This document shows positions 42,158 to 51,737 of a stretch of 64,000 nt of DNA, one piece after another. The stretch is taken from positions 1 to 64,000 of the forward strand of contig CAVSMD010000004.1 in NCBI GenBank assembly GCA_963728995.1, read 5' to 3'. This DNA comes from FEN-1219 sp963728995. GTDB taxonomy: Bacteria > Pseudomonadota > Gammaproteobacteria > Steroidobacterales > Rariloculaceae. The notes below the pieces were generated by a model. That model made no database searches and was not told where the DNA came from. It worked only from the letters and a program-made list of their open reading frames with translations. The translations under genes were made by a program, and so were the position numbers. The first letter of the stretch is position 1. Every line of letters begins with the position of its first letter.

Positions 42158-44662
42158 ATGCAAGCGTCTCGATGGCTCGACGTGCTCGGCCGCGATCTCA
42201 AGTTCACGCGGCGCGTGCTCCTGAAGAATCCCGCGTTCACTGCCACGGCGATCGTCACGCTGGCGCTCGGCATCGCGGCGAGCACCGTGATCTTCAGCGT
42301 CGTCGACTCGGTGCTGCTGAAGCCTCTCGACTTCCAGGACTCGGGCGACCTCTATCGTCTGTACACCGTCGACGCCGTGGGCGTGCCGCGCGGCTCGACG
42401 GGCCCGCCTCATGTCGATCCCATGGCCGAGGACGGCAAGTCGATTCGGGCCGTGTTCTACGGCTACTCCTTCGAGCAGTCCGTCGTGAACGACGAAGGCA
42501 CGGCGTTCGCCGTCAACGAGTATCGCGCGTCGGATGAGCTGTTCCAGGTGTTCACCGAGCCGTTGCTGCTTGGCAGGGGATTCGAACCCGGCGAGAGCTT
42601 CCAGCACACGATCTTGAGCTATCAGCTGTGGCGCGACGTGTTCGGCTCCGATCCGAGCATCGTCGGGAAAACGATTCGCGTGGGCAGCGGTCCGCTGACC
42701 GTGATCGGGGTGGCGGCCGAGGGTTTCGAGTTTCCCGTGGGCACCGCGATGTGGACGAAGATCTTCACGGGACCGCGCTCGCTGCCGCTGTACAACATGC
42801 AGGGCTTCCTGCGCGTGAATCCCGGCGTTTCCGCCGAGCAGCTTCAGGCGGAGCTCGACGTCTTCGCGACCCGGTTGGGCCCATGGCCGGACGGCCGGCC
42901 GCTGCAGTTCGTCGCGCGGCCGTTGCTCGCCGACGTGGTCGGCGACCTCGGGCCCACGCTGCTGATCGTGTCCGGCGCCACGGCGGTGCTGCTCCTGATC
43001 GCTTGCATCAACGCCGCCAGCTTGCTGCTCGCCCGCGGCGTGGTGCGGACGAGCGAGTTCGCGCTGCGCGAGGCGCTCGGCGCCCGCCGCTGGCGCGTGT
43101 TTCGCCAGCTCATGACGGAAAGCTTCGTGCTGTGCAGCCTGGGCGGAGCGCTCGGTCTCGCCGTGGCGCTGGGCGCCATAGCGCTGCTGCGCGCCGTCGG
43201 CCCGGCGGATCTGCCGCGGTTCGGCACACTGTCGATCGATACGAACGTGTTCCTGTTCGCGGCGGCCTGCGTCTTGCTCGTGGCGTTCATCGTGGGGTTA
43301 GCGCCGGCGCTGCGCGTGTCGCGCGGCGATCTGCGCACGCTGATCAACACCAGCGGTCGATCCGCCGCCGTGGCACCGGGCCGCAATCGCGTGTTCGGCG
43401 CGCTGGTGATCGCCGAGATCGCGCTGGCCGTCGTGCTCGTGGTCGGCGCGGGGTTGCTCGTGCGCAGCTACTCGCACCTCTCGGCCACGGATCCGGGCTT
43501 CGATCCGAGCCGCATGTTGACGCTGGTGCTCAACGTTACGGGGCGCATCGACGTGAGCAACCCGAGACCCGACCCGACAGGACAATTCGGCGTGTACGAC
43601 GGCACCGGCATGCTGCCGGTGGCGCGGTTCTACCAGGAGCTGGTCCGCCGCATCGAGGCCCTGCCGGGCGTGGCCTCGGCCGGCGCGACATCGGCCGCGC
43701 CGCTGCACGAGGGCCTGTTCCCCGTCACGCTCGCGGTCTACCGCGTCGTCGGCAGCAATGCGCCGGCCGACCAGCAGCTCGCTTACGGTAATCAGGTCAT
43801 GCCGGAGTACTTCACGACGCTCGGTATTCGGCCGATCGCCGGCCGGTTGCTCGAGGCGAGCGATCGGCGCGACACGGCGGGCGTTGCGGTCGTGAATCAA
43901 GCGTATGCGCGCGCGTATCTCGACGGCGAGAACCCGATAGGCCGGCGCATCGCGCTGCCCGGAGGGTACAGCTGGCGCTTGGGCGGCATCGCCTTTGGTC
44001 AGCTCGGCGAGCGGCTCACCGACGAGCTCGAGATCGTCGGCGTGGTCCCGGACGTCAAGCAGCGCAGCCTCGAGGACCCCGTGCAACCCGCGGTGTACAT
44101 GCCGCACGAGCAATGGGTGTTGCGCAAGATGGCGGTCGTGGTCCGCGCCGCGACCAGCGATCCGGCCGCACTGATTCCCTCGATTCGGCGCGAGCTCGCG
44201 GCGCTCGACGCCAGCATTCCCGCCACGTTCGCCGTGTACTCGGACGTGATCTCCGCATCGCTGTCCCGCCACCGGCTCGGTGCCCTGGTGCTCACGGTGT
44301 TCGCTCTCGTCTCGTTGACGCTGGCCGCCGTCGGCACCTACGGGCTGATGTCGTTCTCGGTCAATCAGCGGTTCAACGAGATCGCGGTGCGCTCCGCGTT
44401 CGGCGCCGAGCGCAGCAACTTGCTGAAGATGTTCGTCACGCGCGCGCTACAGCTGGCGGGCATCGGCGTCGTGCTCGGGATCGTCGGTGCGGTGGCGCTG
44501 CGACGCGTCGTCGCGAGCCAGCTGTATGAAATCAGCGCGCTCGATCCGTGGGTGCTGGCGCTCGTCCCGCTGACGATGCTGGCCGTGACCCTCGTGGCGT
44601 CGTACGTGCCGGCGCGCCGGGCGGCGCGCATCGACGTTTGCGCGGCGCTGCGCGAGAACTGA
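42158..44662 (+). CDS. MacB/FtsX-type ABC permease (ADOP family), third copy
   Basis: The 834-residue membrane protein begins 'WLDVLGRDLKFTRRVLLKNP' and has the usual two FtsX units and two periplasmic domains; 'LLLIACINAASLLLARGVV' marks the centre and 'NEIAVRSAFGAERSNLLKMF' the C-terminal unit. It shares domain order with the copies at 18167 and 36782 but differs widely in sequence, so it is not a recent duplicate. GGGGGAGG upstream of ATG 42158 is a good ribosome site. Positions 41894-42157 contain no other gene. Confidence 0.88.
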   Translation: MQASRWLDVLGRDLKFTRRVLLKNPAFTATAIVTLALGIAASTVIFSVVDSVLLKPLDFQDSGDLYRLYTVDAVGVPRGSTGPPHVDPMAEDGKSIRAVFYGYSFEQSVVNDEGTAFAVNEYRASDELFQVFTEPLLLGRGFEPGESFQHTILSYQLWRDVFGSDPSIVGKTIRVGSGPLTVIGVAAEGFEFPVGTAMWTKIFTGPRSLPLYNMQGFLRVNPGVSAEQLQAELDVFATRLGPWPDGRPLQFVARPLLADVVGDLGPTLLIVSGATAVLLLIACINAASLLLARGVVRTSEFALREALGARRWRVFRQLMTESFVLCSLGGALGLAVALGAIALLRAVGPADLPRFGTLSIDTNVFLFAAACVLLVAFIVGLAPALRVSRGDLRTLINTSGRSAAVAPGRNRVFGALVIAEIALAVVLVVGAGLLVRSYSHLSATDPGFDPSRMLTLVLNVTGRIDVSNPRPDPTGQFGVYDGTGMLPVARFYQELVRRIEALPGVASAGATSAAPLHEGLFPVTLAVYRVVGSNAPADQQLAYGNQVMPEYFTTLGIRPIAGRLLEASDRRDTAGVAVVNQAYARAYLDGENPIGRRIALPGGYSWRLGGIAFGQLGERLTDELEIVGVVPDVKQRSLEDPVQPAVYMPHEQWVLRKMAVVVRAATSDPAALIPSIRRELAALDASIPATFAVYSDVISASLSRHRLGALVLTVFALVSLTLAAVGTYGLMSFSVNQRFNEIAVRSAFGAERSNLLKMFVTRALQLAGIGVVLGIVGAVALRRVVASQLYEISALDPWVLALVPLTMLAVTLVASYVPARRAARIDVCAALREN

Positions 44663-44665
44663 TCG

Positions 44666-44685
44666 GCGCGGCCGGTCAGCCGCGC
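44666..44685 (+). terminator. Hairpin terminator after the third permease
   Basis: A 7-bp GC stem (GCGCGGC at 44666-44672 with GCCGCGC at 44679-44685) and a 6-base loop begin three bases after the stop codon. There is no strong U-tract. Confidence 0.5.
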
Positions 44686-44806
44686 GCGAACCGCAGGGCG
44701 AGGCTGCGAGCAATGCCTGTCGCGCGGCCGCGAAAAGCGCAAGTCTTTTCATTGCACAGGATCTGACGGACAATTCCAGCCCTGTCGGCGCAAAGGCTCG
44801 GTCCCG

Positions 44807-46197
44807 ATGGCGCAACCCCCCTCCCCAGCGACGACCATCTGGCGCGGGGCTTCGAGCCCCTGCGCACGAGTGCGACTGCTCCGACCTCGAGCGCGAGGGG
44901 CGTCAGAACGCACCTGCGCGGCACGCTCTATCGAATCGGGCCGAATCCGCAGTACGCGCCGCGCGGCCCGTACAATCCCCTGCTCGCCGACGGCATGGTG
45001 CATGCGTTCACGCTGCGGAACGGCCGAGTGACGTATCGGAACGCTGGTGCGAACGCAGCAGTGGACGCTCGAGCGCGCGGCCGGCCAGTCGCTGTTCGGT
45101 ACGCTACCCGGCGGCCGCGCCGCGGCGCCTGAAGTGGCGGGACGTAAGACCGACGGCGTCGCGAACACGAATCTCGTGTGGCACGCGGGCAAGCTGCTCG
45201 CGCTCGAAGAAGGTCACGCCCCGATCGCGATCCACCCGGAGTCGCTCGAGACAATCGGCGCGTGGTCGTTCGACGGCCGGCTGCCGTCGAACATGACCGC
45301 GCACCCGAAGATCGACACGAGCACCGGCGAGATGATCTTCTTCGCGAATTTGCCGGGAGGCGATCTTTCGGGCGTGCTCGCGCTCTACGTGGCCGGACGC
45401 CGGTGGCCGGATCGTTCGGCCGAGCCTCCAGGGTCCGTCCCTCGATCGTGCACGACTTCGGCTGACGGCGGGGCTCTTCGTCTCGTGGGCCCGCGCCGCG
45501 ATTTCGTTGGAGCGGCACGCGCCGGGTGCCCGGATCGCCTGGGAGCCCGCAGCGCCAGACCGACGTGGCGCTGCTACCGCGTCGCGAACCGCAGGCCGAG
45601 CCGCGCTGGTACACGTCGCCCGGCCTGCATGGCATGGCACGCGATGAATGCGTTCAGCGACGGCGAGCACGTTCACGTCGACGTGTGCGCGCAGGCCGCG
45701 CCGGCCTTCCCGCGCCTCGACGGCAGCTCGCCGGGACCCGAGGACCTGAAGCAGCACCTCACGCGCTGGACGATCGCGACGCGCCGGGAACTCGTTCACG
45801 GCCTCTCGGTCGCAGCGAAGTCGTCTGTGAGTACCCGCGCATCGACGAGCGGCGGGCCGAGGTCCCCGAATCGCTATGCTATGTGGCCTGTAACGGCGGC
45901 CCGGGCACCGGCGATCTTTTTCATCGCGGCATCGGTCGCTTCGCTCACGACGACCGGACGGATGTCGATCCACGATTTCGCTCCGCAATGTGCCGTGTCG
46001 GAGCTGGTCTTGTGGCCGACGGACATACGCGAGGGCGATGGCCACGTGCTCGACCGTCGATCAAGGACGAGCGACGCAACGGGAGTCATCTCGCCGTGCT
46101 CGATGCCCGCACGATCGAGGCCGGACCGGTGGCGCTGGCTCGGCTCGATCATCGAGTGCCGATGGGGTTTCACGGGCTCTGGGTCGCAGAGGCGTAG
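44807..46197 (+). pseudogene. Carotenoid oxygenase (RPE65/CCD family), multiple frameshifts
   Basis: Fragments in three frames assemble into a carotenoid cleavage dioxygenase. The N-terminal part is 'LRGTLYRIGPNPQYAPRGPY' with 'LLADGMVHAFTLRNGRVTYR', the centre 'LPSNMTAHPKIDTSTGEMIF' (a metal-binding His), then 'YPRIDERRAEVPES', and the C-terminus 'HRVPMGFHGLWV' (final metal-binding His). Breaks lie near 44822, 45045, 45415, 45560 and 45650-45830. Members split carotenoids or stilbenes with non-haem iron. As written, the gene cannot make protein. Confidence 0.8.
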
Positions 46198-46200
46198 CGG

Positions 46201-47145
46201 TCAGCGCGGCGCCGGCGCAGCGGCGCTTCGATAGCGGTCGGCCGTGCCGGCCGCGGCGGCGCGAACCACGTCGCGCAGATCCGGGCTCGAGGAGCTCGAT
46301 CTCGGCGCCGTGCGCGAGCGCAAGCTGCACGGCTTCCTCCTCGCTGTCGAAGCGCAGGCGACGCGAATCCGCTCGCCTTCGTCGACCTGCGCGAGCCCCC
46401 GCCAGCCGCGGTAGCGAATCCACTGCAGGACGCGCGGTCTCGGCGCGATAGGTGGCATGGACCTCGGGAAGCCGCTCGCGAAAGCGCGTGGCCATTCCTC
46501 CCAGTGCGTCGCGGGATCAAATCGGCCGGACGGATCGCGGCCGCGGCTTCGTCGGCATCTTGCCGATATGCCAGATGCGGTAGGTCCGCAGCGCGCCGTC
46601 CGCGTCGCGACGAGATACCAGCTGCGTGCCCTGCGCGACCAGCCCGGGCCGGTAACGCCGTGGCCGCCTCGTGCGAACAGCACTCTCTGGTCACGCGCAG
46701 ATACGGCCGCGCCAAGGCCTCGAACATCTCCGTCTGCCCGTGAGCGCCTGCGACGAAGTCGCGGCCGCGCGGGTCGACGAGGTGCGCTGCTGAACAAAGC
46801 CGCTTGCTCGCGGGCGCGCTCGCCGAGGGACGCCCACAGCTTCAGCCACGCCGACTGCGAAGCCTCGCTCGAGACCGAGCGCCGCGAGCGCGTTCGGCAG
46901 CCGCGCAAAGAACAGCGCCTGAAGCTCCTCGGCCGTGAGACCCGTCAACTGCGTGCGGTAGCCTCGATGAGCCGCCAGCAGCCGACTGCGCCGCGATCGG
47001 CGACCACGGGGACGCCCGCGCTGCCGGCGCGTCAATGTCGCCAGGAACGGCGCTCGGAGACTCGAGCCGCCGGGAGCTCCGCGGCCGTCAACCGCTCGTG
47101 GACTTGCAAGAGCAGCATGATCGACAGCAACCGGTCGGCGCGCAT
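46201..47145 (-). pseudogene. WYL-domain (YafY/DeoR-type) regulator, multiple frameshifts
   Basis: ATG 47145 gives 'MRADRLLSIMLLLQVHERLT', the typical N-terminal HTH of YafY-type regulators. Later frames give 'YRTQLTGLTAEELQALFFAR' (start of the WYL region) and 'DSEEEAVQLALAHGAEIELL' (C-terminal WCX extension). At least three frameshifts interrupt it. Intact members bind a ligand or nucleic acid through WYL and regulate nearby genes; it is divergent from the equally broken SDR gene at 47232. Confidence 0.72.
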
Positions 47146-47231
47146 GGCTTAAATCTAGCACCGACTCCTACACACGTGTCAGGAATCGCGGCGCATGCTG
47201 CGTGGCGGAGTCACTAATCGGAGGGCGGAGC

Positions 47232-48245
47232 ATGAGCGAGGATTCGACACCGCGGCGCCGGCCGCTCGCGGGGCAAGTGGCCGTGGTGGCCGGGGCGACG
47301 CGCGGGGCGGGCCGGGGCATTGCGCGGGCGCTGGCCGAGGCCGGCGCTTTCGTCTACTGCACCGGGCGAAGGGTGGCCGGCCACGCTTCGCCCTAGGCGG
47401 CAGGAGACGAACGAGCAGACGGCGCAGATAATCGCGGCGGCCGGCGGCCTGGGCCTGGCCGTGCGCGTCGACCATACCGTGGAGCCGGAGGTCGAAGCGC
47501 TATTCGCGCGGATCGCCCCGCGAGCAGGCCGGCTCGACATTCTCGTGAACTCCATCGCGGGCGAGAGCCCGCTGATGCGCCAATGGGGGCCGTTCTGGGA
47601 AACCAGGCTCGACCATGGCGCAGAGGTCTTCGAGCACTCGCTGCTCTCGCACATCATCACGGCCAAGCACGCGGCGCGGCGCATGCTTCGCGCGCAGCGC
47701 GGCCTCATCGTCGAGGTCACGGAGAGCGACATGCTCGGTGCCAGCGGCAATCTCATGGCGCAATGCGTCAAGATCGGCCTCAAGAGGCTCGCGCTAGGCG
47801 ATGGCCGCCGAGCTCAATGGCCAGGGCGTCGCAACGCTGGCGATCACGCCGGGCTTTCTGCGCTCCGAATCGATGCTCGAGGGTTTCGGCGTGACGGAGG
47901 AGAACTGGCGCGACGCGGGCAAAGAGGACAAGAACTTCCTCGAGTCCGAGTCGCCGCTGTTCGTGGGCCGCGCGATCGCCGCCCTCGCGGCCGATCCGCA
48001 GGTTCTGCAGCGCACGGGTCAGCTCGTGAGCTCGTGGGAGATCGGCCGGGAGTACGACCTGCGGGACTACGACGGCCGGCGACCGGATTGGGGCGCCCTC
48101 GACGTCGACTTTGCCATGCTGCCCGGGCCCCGTCATGGACGCGATCAGGGCCGGCACGAACTACGAGCTCGAGTGGCTCGAGGCCGTCGCGGCCCGCACT
48201 CGCGCCTGGAGCACGAAGCTATCGCGCCCGCCGGGAAGCTTGTAG
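47232..48245 (+). pseudogene. Short-chain dehydrogenase/reductase, three frameshifts
   Basis: Rossmann start 'QVAVVAGATRGAGRGIARAL' (cofactor glycine motif) from ATG 47232, then 'RLDILVNSIAGESPL', 'KIGLKRLALG' in place of a clear YxxxK, 'GVATLAITPGFLRSESML' and a C-terminal 'VMDAIRAGTNYELEWLEA'. Frame changes occur near 47390, 47800 and 48125; each fits a one-base indel. The corrected protein would be ~335 residues, resembling SDR proteins annotated as oxidoreductases of unknown substrate. Confidence 0.78.
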
Positions 48246-48278
48246 TCTCTCGGTCTCCGTCTGCCGTCCGGCGCTCGA

Positions 48279-48686
48279 ATGAGAAGAACGATACTCGCCG
48301 TCATCGCGGGACTCGTGGTTTGGTGGATTGCGTTTTACGCATCGCTGGCGGCCTTCGTGGTCGCATGGCCGGCGCTCTACGAAGCGACGAAGCCCGCACT
48401 GGCCAACGGTGATTTCTCGCAGCTCACCACGCCCATGTGGCTGCTGTTCCTGTCGATGTATCTGTGGGTCAATCCGCTGGCCGGCGGGATCGCGGCGGTC
48501 ATCGGCAAGACGCGCACCGCCATGTGGATCGTGGCGGGGCTCATGGGTCTGTATGCCGCCTACATGCATTACTACATGCTGTGGGACGTCTATCCCCGCT
48601 GGTACAACGTCCTCGTGCCGATCTCGATTCCGCCGTTGATGTACGTGGGCGCGCGCCTCGCCCGCTCATCCAGGACCGCGTCGTGA
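48279..48686 (+). CDS. Small integral membrane protein
   Basis: The 135-residue protein has four hydrophobic segments ('TILAVIAGLVVWWIAFYASL', 'WLLFLSMYLWVNPLAGGIAA', 'AMWIVAGLMGLYAAYMHYYM', 'VLVPISIPPLMYVGARLA'), a layout seen in many unknown membrane proteins. It overlaps the following SDR gene by 4 bases, so it is probably co-translated. Function unknown. Confidence 0.78.
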   Translation: MRRTILAVIAGLVVWWIAFYASLAAFVVAWPALYEATKPALANGDFSQLTTPMWLLFLSMYLWVNPLAGGIAAVIGKTRTAMWIVAGLMGLYAAYMHYYMLWDVYPRWYNVLVPISIPPLMYVGARLARSSRTAS

Positions 48687-49537
48687 AGGACAAGGTCTGC
48701 GTCATTACCGGTGGAACCGACGGCATCGGCAAAGCCGCCGCCCACGGTCTCGCCGCCCGAGGCGCCCGGCTGCTGGTTCACGGGCGCGATCCGGACAAAG
48801 GGGCACGCGCCGTGGCGGAGCTCAAGGCGCGCAGCGGCAATCCCGCCATCGAATTCCTGCAGGCGGATTTCGCCTCGCTGGCCGACGTGCGGCGGCTCGC
48901 CGCGGCGATCACGGAGCGCGCACCGCGTATCGACGTGCTCGTGAACAACGCGGGCGCGGTCTTCGGCAAACGAGCCTTGTCCAGCGACGGGTACGAGATG
49001 ACGTTTGCCGTGAATCATCTGGCCCCCTTCCTGCTCACGCATCTGCTGCTCGACGCATTGAAGGCCAGCGGCACCGAAGCGCGCATCGTCACCACGGCCT
49101 CGCACGCGCACCGAGGCGCCAAGCTCCGGTTCGACGACTTGCAGGCCACGCGCAAGTTCTCCCCCATGAGCGCCTACGGCACCTCGAAGCTCGCGAACGT
49201 GCTGTTCACCCGCGCGCTCGCGAAGCGCCTTCAGGGCACGGCGGTCACGGCGACGTGCGTGCATCCCGGGTTCGTTCGCACGAATTTCGGGCGTAACGCC
49301 GAGGTGTCGCCCTGGTTCAAAGCCCTCTTCGGCTTGGTGACGCGCTTCGCTCGCTCACCGGAAAAAGGCGCGGAGACCGTGCTCTATCTGGCCGCGTCAC
49401 CGGAGGTTCGAGGCGCCTCGGGCGGGTACTACTTCGACTGCAAGCTCACGCGCCCGTCGCCCGCGGGGCAAGACGACGCTGTCGCGGAACGTCTCTGGCA
49501 AGTCAGCGAGCGGCTCGTCGGCATCGCGCCAAGCTAG
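48683..49537 (+). CDS. Short-chain dehydrogenase/reductase, retinol-dehydrogenase-like
   Basis: GTG 48683 overlaps the preceding stop (GTGA). The 284-residue protein has the NAD(P) motif 'VITGGTDGIGKAAAHGLAAR', 'DVLVNNAGAVFG', and the catalytic 'SAYGTSKLANVLF' (YxxxK) with 'RIVTTASHAHRG' supplying the serine region. The pattern fits the classical SDR branch close to human RDH11-14, which act on aldehydes or ketones. Intact. Confidence 0.88.
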   Translation: MKDKVCVITGGTDGIGKAAAHGLAARGARLLVHGRDPDKGARAVAELKARSGNPAIEFLQADFASLADVRRLAAAITERAPRIDVLVNNAGAVFGKRALSSDGYEMTFAVNHLAPFLLTHLLLDALKASGTEARIVTTASHAHRGAKLRFDDLQATRKFSPMSAYGTSKLANVLFTRALAKRLQGTAVTATCVHPGFVRTNFGRNAEVSPWFKALFGLVTRFARSPEKGAETVLYLAASPEVRGASGGYYFDCKLTRPSPAGQDDAVAERLWQVSERLVGIAPS

Positions 49538-49604
49538 ACGGACGGCGTGTCGCGCGTCGGCCTCCTTGAACGAGGCCTCGGCCCGTGCGGCGCACAGCCG
49601 TCGG

Positions 49605-50442
49605 TCAACCGGCGGCGGTCGAGATGTCGCGGTCCTCGAGCGCGGGACGAACCGCGGGACCGCTGCAATCGCGCCGCAAGTACAGGCTCAGGTGAAAGCC
49701 CGCGAGCGCGATCCGCTCGTCCGTGAGATCCACTCGTTCCCGCTGCACCCACTTGATGAAGGCTTTCGGCTCGAGCACCCAGGGGTCATTCGCCTTGCGC
49801 GGGCGTTTTTGCGTTACATACCAGCCGGGAAAGAGCACCACGGGCCGCACGCGAAACGGCTTGCCGGTGCTGCGCTTCAGCAGCTCCGCGAGCCACGCGG
49901 CCTGGGCGGCCGCCTGATCCAGCGCGTCCGGCGACGGCGGTCCGCCGGCAATCGATATTCCCGCGCGATCGACGACGATGCTGGCGCGCCGGCCCTCGGG
50001 CTTGCTGCGCGTTTTCGTCTCGATCGTGAAGACGCCGCCCGGCCCGATGGCCACGTGATCGATGTTGAAGCCTTCGCCGGGCACATCGTGAAAGATCTGC
50101 CAACGCTCGGCGACGAGGGCCTGAAGCGTCTCGCCCACGGCACGCTCGCCGTCGCGGCCGAGCCGCACGCGCCGCGCTTCCAGCACGGCTTGGCGAAGCT
50201 TGAAGAACGCGAGCCCACCACCGGCCAGCGCCAGGAGCGTGAACGTCCAGGGAGCGGGCTGCCAATCGAAAGCGAACCGGGCCCATTCGAGAAGCGTCAA
50301 CGCCAGCAGAAACGCCGGCACCGATTAGCCAGGGCAGCAGCGTATCGACGAGCAGGTCTTGAAGGAGCAAGTCCAGCGACTGCCCGGCTTGGCGCAACGG
50401 CGGGAGCCTGAGCGGAGAGCGGAATCCGAGCTTGCCGGCCAT
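49605..50442 (-). CDS. NERD-domain nuclease-related protein, one frameshift
   Basis: The main frame from ~50320 to 49605 has two N-terminal membrane segments ('FLLALTLLEWARFAFDW', 'FTLLALAGGGLAFF'), then a NERD domain: 'RDGERAVGETLQALV', 'GFNIDHVAIGPGGVFTIETK' (acidic residue and ETK motif of the nuclease-like fold), and 'RPVVLFPGWYV'. The N-terminal 40 residues ('AGKLGFRSPLRLPPLRQAG') start at ATG 50442 in another frame; one shift near 50320 joins them. NERD proteins are predicted nucleases or DNA-processing factors. The 67 bases to the SDR stop contain a weak inverted repeat (49559-49577). Confidence 0.8.
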
Positions 50443-50611
50443 CACCGAAGCTTAGTCACGCCGGCGAGCAGCGGGTGAGACGCCTTTCACGAAAGCATCG
50501 ATGTCGGCCGCATCGGCCGCCGATGTGAATGACGGCGTCGTCCCGGCCGGCCCCGCGCAACGGCCCAAAGCCGAAATGCCGTAGCATGCTAGCCATGAGA
50601 GGCGGCAATCG

Positions 50612-51392
50612 ATGACCGGGCCCGTCAGCACGGCGCAATACTTCCCGTGGGATGGCGGAGCGATTTTCGTGGGGACCGCCGGGGTGATTCCCGCGCACGT
50701 TCACCAAGCGATTCAGATCTGCTTTCTGTTCGAAGGTCGTATCCGGCTGCGTGAGAACGACGAGGCGCCGTGGACTGACTACGGGCTGGCCATCGTCCCG
50801 TCAAAGCAATCTCATGCCATGGATGGCGCCGGGGCTCACCATGGCGCGATCGATTTTCGTCGAGCCGGAAACGCGCGAAGGGCGCATGCTCACCGAGCGT
50901 TACCTGCGAGACGGCATCGCGGACGTCGACCGCACGCGCGTCGACGACGTCCTGCCATCGCTGCTGACCGCGGTGCTGGAGCGCCGCGGCCGTGCGGCGA
51001 TCGTCGAGCGAGCGCGCGGTATCGTGCAGTCGCTGACGCGCCACTCCGAACCGTCCGTAAAGAGCGACGAACGGATCCTGCGCGCCATGAGGTACGTCAA
51101 CGACCACCTCGCCGCGCCGATCACCCTGAAGCAAGCGGCGGGCGTGGCGTGTCTCTCTCCGAGCCGTTTCCGCCATCTATTCGCCGAGCAGACCGGCATG
51201 GGCCTGCGCCAGTACATTCTGTGGCGACGGTTCGTCAGCGTGTGGGAGCACCGAATGAACGGTGCGTCCCTGTCGACGGCCGCGCATGCCGCGGGGTTCG
51301 CGGACTCCGCGCATCTGACGCGCACCAGCCGCCGCATGATCGGCATCCCGCCGTCCTCGATGCAGATCTCGCAAGCCCCGCCGGAGCTCTGA
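50612..51392 (+). CDS. AraC-family transcriptional regulator, one frameshift
   Basis: The N-terminal cupin-like sensor ('GVIPAHVHQAIQICFLFEG') runs from ATG 50612 to about 50857; the rest continues in another frame with 'FVEPETREGRMLTERYL' and the double HTH 'ITLKQAAGVACLSPSRFRHL' and 'LSTAAHAAGFADSAHLTRTS'. One extra C at ~50857 explains the break. The first sensor half (the 'HVHQ' cupin motif) would bind a small molecule. It is divergent from the NERD gene. The corrected length is ~259 residues. Confidence 0.82.
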
Positions 51393-51522
51393 CGCCGCGA
51401 GCCGTGCGCAGGCCGCGGGATCGGTCCTTCGCCGCGCGGAATAGCCCCTGCGTTCAAGGCGCGTCACCACGCACGCGGTAGATTGAGCTCGCACCTCAAA
51501 TCCACCTCGAAGGAGAGACGTC

Positions 51523-51672
51523 ATGAACGAAGCAACGAAGAGTCCGTGTGGTTGCCGGTCCTGCCCGGGTCCGGGCTGCAAGTGCGGCTGCCAGGCCGCG
51601 GCCGCACGACCCGAGTGCGCCTGCGGTCCCCAATGCCGCTGCGGCGGCGCCTGCGCGCCGTCCAAGCCCTAG
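51523..51672 (+). CDS. Metallothionein-like Cys-rich protein (49 residues)
   Basis: ATG 51523 follows an AAGGAGAGA ribosome site and encodes 49 residues with 11 cysteines, at positions 9, 11, 14, 19, 21, 23, 32, 34, 38, 40 and 44, mostly in CxC and CxxC pairs ('CKCGC', 'CACGPQCRC'), and no aromatic residues or histidine. This is the composition of bacterial metallothioneins, which bind Zn, Cd or Cu in thiolate clusters. A very strong hairpin terminator follows after 13 bases. It is short enough that length-filtered gene calling would miss it. Confidence 0.82.
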   Translation: MNEATKSPCGCRSCPGPGCKCGCQAAAARPECACGPQCRCGGACAPSKP

Positions 51673-51685
51673 AGACCGTCCGGAC

Positions 51686-51711
51686 GCGCGGCAGCCCGAG
51701 GGCTGCCGCGC
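51686..51711. terminator. Strong hairpin terminator after the metallothionein-like gene
   Basis: GCGCGGCAGCCC (51686-51697) pairs perfectly with 51700-51711. In practice the loop would be 4 bases with an 11-bp stem. It lies between the convergent metallothionein-like and DUF4097 genes and can serve both. Confidence 0.8.
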
Positions 51712-51737
51712 TCGCGGCGCGGGGCCACGAGTCCGGC

